Shown piece by piece: positions 5,936 through 9,426 of a stretch of 9,426 nucleotides of DNA. Position numbers and translations under genes: made by a program. The stretch is from Calditrichota bacterium (lineage in GTDB: Bacteria > Zixibacteria > MSB-5A5 > GN15 > FEB-12). The notes beneath the pieces were generated by a model. That model was given only the letters and a program-made list of their open reading frames with translations, made no database searches and was not told where the DNA came from. Each line of letters opens with the position of its first letter. Positions within the stretch are counted from its first letter, which is position 1. The DNA is taken from positions 1-9,426 of the forward strand of contig DAOWIC010000316.1 in the NCBI GenBank assembly GCA_030641085.1, read 5' to 3'.

Positions 5936-5955
5936 ATGTTATATATATACAACAT
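5936..5955. promoter_or_regulatory. Palindrome A in the XRE leader
   Basis: ATGTT (5936-5940) and AACAT (5951-5955) flank an alternating AT centre, giving a near-perfect 20-base palindrome. It lies between the predicted transcription start and the start codon of the XRE gene. It shares AACAT half-sites with the adjacent palindrome, which begins at 5951. Confidence 0.4.
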
Positions 5956-5970
5956 TTCGTCGGAAATGTT
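5951..5970. promoter_or_regulatory. Palindrome B in the XRE leader
   Basis: AACATTTC (5951-5958) and GAAATGTT (5963-5970) form a perfect 8-bp inverted repeat around GTCG. It could be an operator for the dimeric XRE protein or, once transcribed, a small hairpin in the leader. Confidence 0.5.
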
Positions 5971-5980
5971 TGGTATTATT

Positions 5981-6015
5981 TTATAAAAATATAACATTTA
6001 TCTATATTTTTATAA
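5981..6015. promoter_or_regulatory. Palindrome C over the XRE -10 region
   Basis: TTATAAAAATATA (5981-5993) and its exact reverse complement (6003-6015) form a perfect 13-bp inverted repeat with a nine-base spacer. The right arm contains the -10 box of the predicted minus-strand promoter and the spacer falls near the start of transcription, so a protein bound here would block initiation. Confidence 0.5.
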
Positions 6016-6037
6016 CAATGGGCTCATACCAGACCAA
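6009..6037 (-). promoter_or_regulatory. Promoter of the XRE / membrane-protein operon
   Basis: Read on the minus strand, TTGGTC (6037-6032) is followed after 17 bases by TATAAA (6014-6009), preceded by TGT, which makes an extended -10. Transcription would start near 6002, leaving a leader of about 80 bases that includes palindromes A and B. Confidence 0.55.
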
Positions 6038-6059
6038 CATTCTGTCACTAAGACCCTGT

Positions 6060-6078
6060 ATAGCAACGGAATAGCAAC
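6060..6078. repeat. Tandem ATAGCAAC direct repeat, 11-base period
   Basis: ATAGCAAC occurs at 6060-6067 and again at 6071-6078. The 11-base period places both copies on the same face of the helix. They lie upstream of the XRE promoter and downstream of the DUF5916 terminator. An activator site is possible, but two copies can also arise by chance. Confidence 0.3.
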
Positions 6079-6102
6079 ACAAACAGCCGATTCGGCCGGG
6101 CT

Positions 6103-6140
6103 AAAAAAAACCGGCTCAATCTCGATAGAGAGGAGCCGGT
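6103..6140 (-). terminator. Rho-independent terminator of the DUF5916 gene
   Basis: On the minus strand, ACCGGCTC (6140-6133) pairs with 6117-6110, with a further inner stem (6120-6123 with 6128-6131, loop GATA), and is followed by eight T residues (complement of 6103-6110). It lies about 30 bases after the stop of the DUF5916 gene. Confidence 0.9.
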
Positions 6141-6168
6141 GATAGTCTCTGTGTGGTGAGCACCCCGA

Positions 6169-8445
6169 TTATGTCTGGAACAGATACTGCAGCTTCAGGA
6201 AAAACTGGCGTGAAGTTAGTTTCCATTCCTCGCGATCTGCCGGATCGACCACATTGCCGTAATCGTAGGTCGAGCCGAGATAGAAGACCGAGAACGAACT
6301 TAGCCGGTAGGTCAAGAGCGGGTCGATATCCCAGCGCTGATAAAAGTCGTCATACTGCACGACCAGCCTCAGCGACAGTTCCTTATTGGCCTGATAACGC
6401 AGCCGGGTCCGCATGATATAGCCGTCGTACAACTCTTCACCGGTCTGGGCATCTTTCGAGCGATAGTAACTCAGGTCCGGTTCAATGATCACTCGATCCA
6501 TGGGCTTCAGATTGAGCGAGAGTTCGGCCGAAGTTTCGTCGCCCGTTACCATGAAGTTGCGAGCTACGCCACGGCCGTACTCAAGGTGAAGATTGTAGCC
6601 GATCTTTTCACTGAGTCGACTGCCCATAAACAGATCCACATCCCACAGATCGTCAAACTCGACGCTTCGGAAGATTTCAGACCTGGTGTGGTAACTGACG
6701 TTCACGTAAGTCTGGGCATAACGCAACTGGTTGTTAAGCGATAAGTTCACATCGACCCACCGCTTGGTGCCGTCGAAGCCTTCTCGACGGGCGATGTATA
6801 ACTGGGGATTGATGCGTTCCAGAAGGCCTTTCTCCGGGTAGACCGTGTACGAGTTCCAGACCGAATAATTGCGGTAGTCGCTCAACGGGTCATAGCCGAC
6901 CTGTGTGCGGTAAGTCTCACTGACCTGGTTGTAATCGATGGTGAAGTCCCAGGCGCGCGCGTTTCGTCTGATGCGCGCAATGAAGGCATTGCCCCAATAG
7001 GACTCCCCGTCAAAGGCGGCGTTTGTCCCGTCATCATCAAGAAGAACATTCTCCAGTCCCTCGGTGGCCACCGAATCATCCGGCTCGGCTGTATGACTGG
7101 CGATAAACTGACCGTCAATACTCAGCGTTCGTGACAGGCTGATATCACCATCGAGCGCCAGGATAGTCCCGGAACCACCGCCGTCAAACCGGCGGTCGGA
7201 GACGATAAAGCCAAGCTGGGAATCATCGCCGACCGAACGCGTCCCTCTCAACACGTTTGTCACGCTCTTGCCCGAGTTGAGGATGAACGACCGCTCATCC
7301 ATGGGGATCATGTACGGCGTGTTTTCGTCGAGGGCCGACAGAAAGCCGATACTGGTCCCGTTCATCCGGCCGGTCAATTTGGCAGCGAACTGTGGATCGT
7401 TTACCGTGCGCGTGTAGAACGAGTTGAACAGCGTTCTGAAGATGTCGCTGCCTTCCTGGAAGAATGGCCGTCGCTCCGGATAAAAAAGCGCGATCGTCGA
7501 ATTGACATCGATCTGCGCCGCGTCCGCCTCGATCTGGCTGAAGTCGGGATTGTAGGTCGCCTCAAGGGTCAGATCCGAAGAGATCGAGTACTTGGCGCCC
7601 AGTGAAATCTCGCCATCGATTTCGCTCTCGTCAAACGACTCGTCGGCTGTGCCGTAATTCGACAGCGTGCCCGACTGGTTGCCGATAATCGAGGGCAGGA
7701 TTTCAAGCCCCTTGCCGGGCTGAACATCCCTGATACCCTGAATCGTTCCCCACTGGCAGACCCAGCACTGGTCGTCTCGGTTATAAGCCGCCCATGAGTA
7801 CTGGTTGTAGCTCTCGCGGGGCCGATCGCGCCAGAAATCAATCCGCCAGTTCTGGACATCTTTGTTCGGGAAGCGCATGCTCGAAAACGGCACGGCGATC
7901 TCCACCTGGTAGCCGGAATCGGTGATTTGAGCCGCCGAATGCCAGATAAGATCAAAGCCGGCGTCCTCGCCGGCGATGCTGGACCAGAGCCGGTCCTTCT
8001 GCACGCCGTACGGATTCACCAAAAACTCATACGCCCAGGAGGCGTCGCCGTACGTGTCAATCATGACCGCTACGGCATCATCACCGGAGAACTGATCACG
8101 CTGGCACATGGTAGCGCGGATGTCCGCCGGATTGTCGTAGCAAAAAAAGGCTACATACAGATGGTCATCATCATATGTAATGTAAGCCTCGGTCTCAACG
8201 GCAGGTTTAGTTTTGTCGCCCGGAGAGCGCTCGACAAAATTGACAGCCTTGCTGGCGTTTCGCCAAGCCCGGTCGTTGAGATGACCGTCAACCTTGACTG
8301 CCTCTTTCGCCCTCGAAACGTCCAACTCCGGTGTAAAAACCGGCTCAAACGTCTTCGAAGCAAGAATAGAAGAACTCAGGAGCAGCAAACTCCCGATAAC
8401 CCACAGCACCAGGCACCCTCCGCTGAAAGTTTTCGCGGTCTTCAT
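6169..8445 (-). CDS. DUF5916 outer-membrane beta-barrel protein with CBM9-like N-terminal domain
   Basis: The 758-residue protein has a signal peptide (hydrophobic core about residues 11-27, cleavage likely near ILA-S), so it enters the envelope. Residues about 35-215 look like the CBM9-like sandwich: VDGHLNDRAW, then YDDDHLYVAFFCYD, and later a V-E-I-A-V-P-F strand. From about 240 to the end is DUF5916, recognised by DFSQIEADAAQIDVN and FYPERRPFFQEG. The rest shows alternating amphipathic strands typical of an outer-membrane barrel, ending in LQYLFQT. The ATG at 8445 is preferred over GTG at 8451 because AAGGA is eight bases before the former and two before the latter. Full family length, no frameshift. 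DUF5916 proteins are common in the Bacteroidetes group and Acidobacteria; their substrate is unknown, with glycan binding or nutrient uptake often assumed. It is transcribed alone, with its own terminator. Confidence 0.88.
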   Translation of the reverse strand: MKTAKTFSGGCLVLWVIGSLLLLSSSILASKTFEPVFTPELDVSRAKEAVKVDGHLNDRAWRNASKAVNFVERSPGDKTKPAVETEAYITYDDDHLYVAFFCYDNPADIRATMCQRDQFSGDDAVAVMIDTYGDASWAYEFLVNPYGVQKDRLWSSIAGEDAGFDLIWHSAAQITDSGYQVEIAVPFSSMRFPNKDVQNWRIDFWRDRPRESYNQYSWAAYNRDDQCWVCQWGTIQGIRDVQPGKGLEILPSIIGNQSGTLSNYGTADESFDESEIDGEISLGAKYSISSDLTLEATYNPDFSQIEADAAQIDVNSTIALFYPERRPFFQEGSDIFRTLFNSFYTRTVNDPQFAAKLTGRMNGTSIGFLSALDENTPYMIPMDERSFILNSGKSVTNVLRGTRSVGDDSQLGFIVSDRRFDGGGSGTILALDGDISLSRTLSIDGQFIASHTAEPDDSVATEGLENVLLDDDGTNAAFDGESYWGNAFIARIRRNARAWDFTIDYNQVSETYRTQVGYDPLSDYRNYSVWNSYTVYPEKGLLERINPQLYIARREGFDGTKRWVDVNLSLNNQLRYAQTYVNVSYHTRSEIFRSVEFDDLWDVDLFMGSRLSEKIGYNLHLEYGRGVARNFMVTGDETSAELSLNLKPMDRVIIEPDLSYYRSKDAQTGEELYDGYIMRTRLRYQANKELSLRLVVQYDDFYQRWDIDPLLTYRLSSFSVFYLGSTYDYGNVVDPADREEWKLTSRQFFLKLQYLFQT

Positions 8446-8600
8446 TGCCACAGTCCTTTCAGGGGCTATAAAGCTTTGGGCAACTGTTACTTATATACAC
8501 GCAAGGGACCGTTCCGCGGTGATTTCAAAGCCACCCGAGGGCGGCTGAATCCTGACATGTATCAAGCTTTTCTCTTGTGCTGCTTACTATACGGGCAGGG

Positions 8601-8623
8601 GGTTTCTTTTGTTCAAAGAAACC
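8601..8623. repeat. Nine-bp hairpin between the DUF5916 and VOC genes
   Basis: GGTTTCTTT (8601-8609) and AAAGAAACC (8615-8623) form a perfect inverted repeat with a five-base loop, extended imperfectly by GCAG / CTGC outside. It lies 52 bases after the VOC stop, where a terminator is expected, but it has no T-tract on either side. It could be a weak terminator or an RNA 3'-end element. The rest of 8446-8675 holds no gene that I can support. Confidence 0.4.
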
Positions 8624-8675
8624 TGCAATCGGTCGGATTTGTGATTCCGGCGATTGCTCGGACCCGGCTCTATTT

Positions 8676-9062
8676 TCAGTCGGGCATAGCAATCAGCGAG
8701 ACCACCCCGCCGGTAGGATCCTGGATAATACAGAAACGTCCCACTGTCGGAACATCCTGCGGGCCGTGCAGCAGTTGGCCACCCAGTTCGGTCACCTTGG
8801 CCGCCGCCGCATCGACATCATCCACCTCGATATAAGCCATCCAGTGCGACGGCACTTCCGCGGGGACATCAGGCGGCATCTCCATCAGCCCGCCAACATG
8901 CTTATCGTTCGCCTTAAACATCGTATACTTCATACCCGGCATGCCGCCCTGGACCGCTTTCCATCCCAGCAGGCTGGTATAAAAATTCTCCGCGCCGGCC
9001 ATATCGCGCGTGACATATTCGTTCCAGCAGAACGTTCCGTGAGCGCTCTTCTCCTTAGCCAT
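8676..9062 (-). CDS. VOC-superfamily (glyoxalase/bleomycin-resistance fold) protein
   Basis: The 128-residue protein is a single VOC domain made of two beta-alpha-beta modules. It opens with GTFCWNEYVTRDMAGAENFY, continues with LLGWKAV and then GGLMEMP, and closes with WMAYIEVDDVDAAAAKVTELGG and GRFCIIQDPTGGVVSL. This pattern is that of the subgroup annotated as glyoxalase-like or CFP30B/27-kDa-antigen-like proteins, which has no assigned substrate. Metal ligands cannot be placed with confidence, so an enzyme activity should not be assumed. Length is normal for a one-domain member. AGGAG lies seven bases before the ATG, with a good promoter upstream. No signal peptide, so cytoplasmic. It is the only gene in its transcript as far as the sequence shows. 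Confidence 0.9.
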   Translation of the reverse strand: MAKEKSAHGTFCWNEYVTRDMAGAENFYTSLLGWKAVQGGMPGMKYTMFKANDKHVGGLMEMPPDVPAEVPSHWMAYIEVDDVDAAAAKVTELGGQLLHGPQDVPTVGRFCIIQDPTGGVVSLIAMPD

Positions 9063-9097
9063 TTTGATTCTCCTGTTTGGGTTGCGGTGATAATGGG

Positions 9098-9126
9098 TTT
9101 ATACCAATATACGTATTACGCCGCAA
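9098..9126 (-). promoter_or_regulatory. Promoter of the VOC gene
   Basis: On the minus strand TTGCGG (9126-9121) is followed after exactly 17 bases by TATAAA (9103-9098), giving a start near 9091 and a leader of about 30 bases before the ATG at 9062. The spacer contains the palindrome ATACGTAT (9109-9116) and an ATATACG half-site (9107-9113) identical to that over the arsR promoter. Confidence 0.6.
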
Positions 9127-9151
9127 AATGATTATCACCTTGTCCCACGAA

Positions 9152-9240
9152 GTGGCCAGGTCTTTCCGAGAATCGGGTCAGATGGCCGTTTGTATCCCGC
9201 AAGTGGGGCTCCTGGCCGCCCGATCGCGGGTTTTCTTATT
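9152..9240 (+). ncRNA. Candidate structured RNA ending in a terminator-like hairpin
   Basis: GTGGCCAGG (9152-9160) can pair with CCTGGCCGC (9211-9219), with one G-U pair. It would enclose two smaller hairpins, CCGA-GAA-TCGG (9166-9176) and CCCG-CAAG-TGGG (9196-9207). Immediately after comes CCCG-ATCG-CGGG (9219-9230) followed by TTTTCTTATT, which resembles a terminator. A short plus-strand frame here (9077-9268) has no family resemblance. I do not recognise a known riboswitch or small-RNA family, and GC-rich sequence can pair by chance, so confidence is low. Confidence 0.25.
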
Positions 9241-9358
9241 CATTTATCGCCTATTTATCACCGACTGATCGTCGGAACTCGTGTCCCGGCCACCTGTTAG
9301 CCAAAAAATCTGCCAAAAAACATAAAAATATCTTAATTTTGTTAATACCTCATGTAAC

Positions 9359-9404
9359 TTTTTCAATATATTGCGTATATCATATTATATAAATTAACGA
9401 GGAG
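9359..9404 (+). promoter_or_regulatory. AT-rich promoter region and ribosome binding site of the gene at 9410
   Basis: The bases before 9400 are strongly AT-rich. A TATTAT -10 candidate (9383-9388) lies 17 bases after a TTTTCA -35 candidate (9360-9365); neither is strong. A CGTATAT half-site (9374-9380) like those in the arsR and VOC promoters falls between them. GAGGAG (9399-9404) is a good ribosome binding site, five bases from the ATG. Between 9241 and 9358 I see only a small hairpin (9261-9275). Confidence 0.4.
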
Positions 9405-9409
9405 ACCAT

Positions 9410-9426
9410 ATGAAAAAAGATTGGGC
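9410..9426 (+). CDS. 5' end of a gene that runs off the window (partial)
   Basis: ATG at 9410 follows GAGGAG by five bases and opens with MKKDW before the window ends. The strong ribosome binding site and the long AT-rich promoter region in front support a real start. Six codons cannot identify the product; nothing more can be said of its function. Confidence 0.7.

Noticed and set aside
5938..5997. Longer start (ATG at 5997) for the XRE gene
   Set aside because: It would code for the AT-rich palindromes, has no ribosome binding site and adds 25 residues absent from the usual compact family.
7927..8835. 302-residue open frame on the plus strand
   Set aside because: It runs antisense through the start of the DUF5916 gene and into the VOC gene, has no recognisable domain and crosses regions with better genes on the other strand.
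9077..9268. 63-residue open frame on the plus strand in the gene-free stretch
   Set aside because: There is no convincing ribosome binding site, no family resemblance, and it overlaps the VOC promoter and the candidate RNA structure.
1..9426. Mobile elements, tRNA or rRNA genes, CRISPR arrays, attachment sites
   Set aside because: No transposase or integrase reading frame, no regularly spaced repeats, no cloverleaf or rRNA-like stretch, and no flanking direct repeats were seen on either strand.

Overview
The window looks like a chromosomal piece of a Gram-negative bacterium, most likely an uncultured lineage of the Fibrobacteres-Chlorobi-Bacteroidetes neighbourhood (a Zixibacteria- or Latescibacteria-like bacterium is my guess from gene content, not from a search). 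The reasons are a large DUF5916 outer-membrane barrel with a CBM9-like front domain, a DUF3857/transglutaminase-like exported protein, an ECF sigma/anti-sigma pair, good AGGAGG-type ribosome binding sites, and moderately GC-rich genes separated by AT-rich promoters. No rRNA, tRNA, transposase, phage gene or CRISPR array was found.

Layout. 1-48 is probably the tail of an upstream gene. 59-2104 (+) encodes a secreted DUF3857 protein whose transglutaminase active site looks degenerate. A strong hairpin at 2136-2174 separates it from a convergent minus-strand operon: LppM-like envelope protein (4276-3242), ECF sigma factor (3202-2690, TTG start) and zinc-finger anti-sigma factor (2693-2208, ATGA overlap). 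This set reads as an envelope-sensing regulatory unit.

Divergent from it, on the plus strand, is a compact unit: an ArsR-family regulator with a CC-x3-C cluster near its C-terminus (4464-4769), a 63-residue protein also ending in CC-x3-C (4856-5047), and a possible 22-residue C-x3-C peptide (5089-5157), closed by a clear terminator (5192-5225). Two similar operator-like sites lie in front of arsR and in front of the 63-residue gene. No transporter or reductase is present, so this looks like a self-contained metal(loid) sensing or binding unit. It is the most unusual part of the window.

Convergent to it is a minus-strand pair: an XRE-family regulator (5922-5677) and a four-helix membrane protein (5675-5247). 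Their promoter is packed with three palindromes, which suggests autoregulation. Next come a large minus-strand DUF5916/CBM9-like outer-membrane protein (8445-6169) with its own terminator (6103-6140), and a VOC-fold protein (9062-8676) with a well-formed promoter (9098-9126). The last 350 bases hold a possible structured RNA (9152-9240) and an AT-rich promoter region leading into a gene that starts at 9410 and runs off the window.
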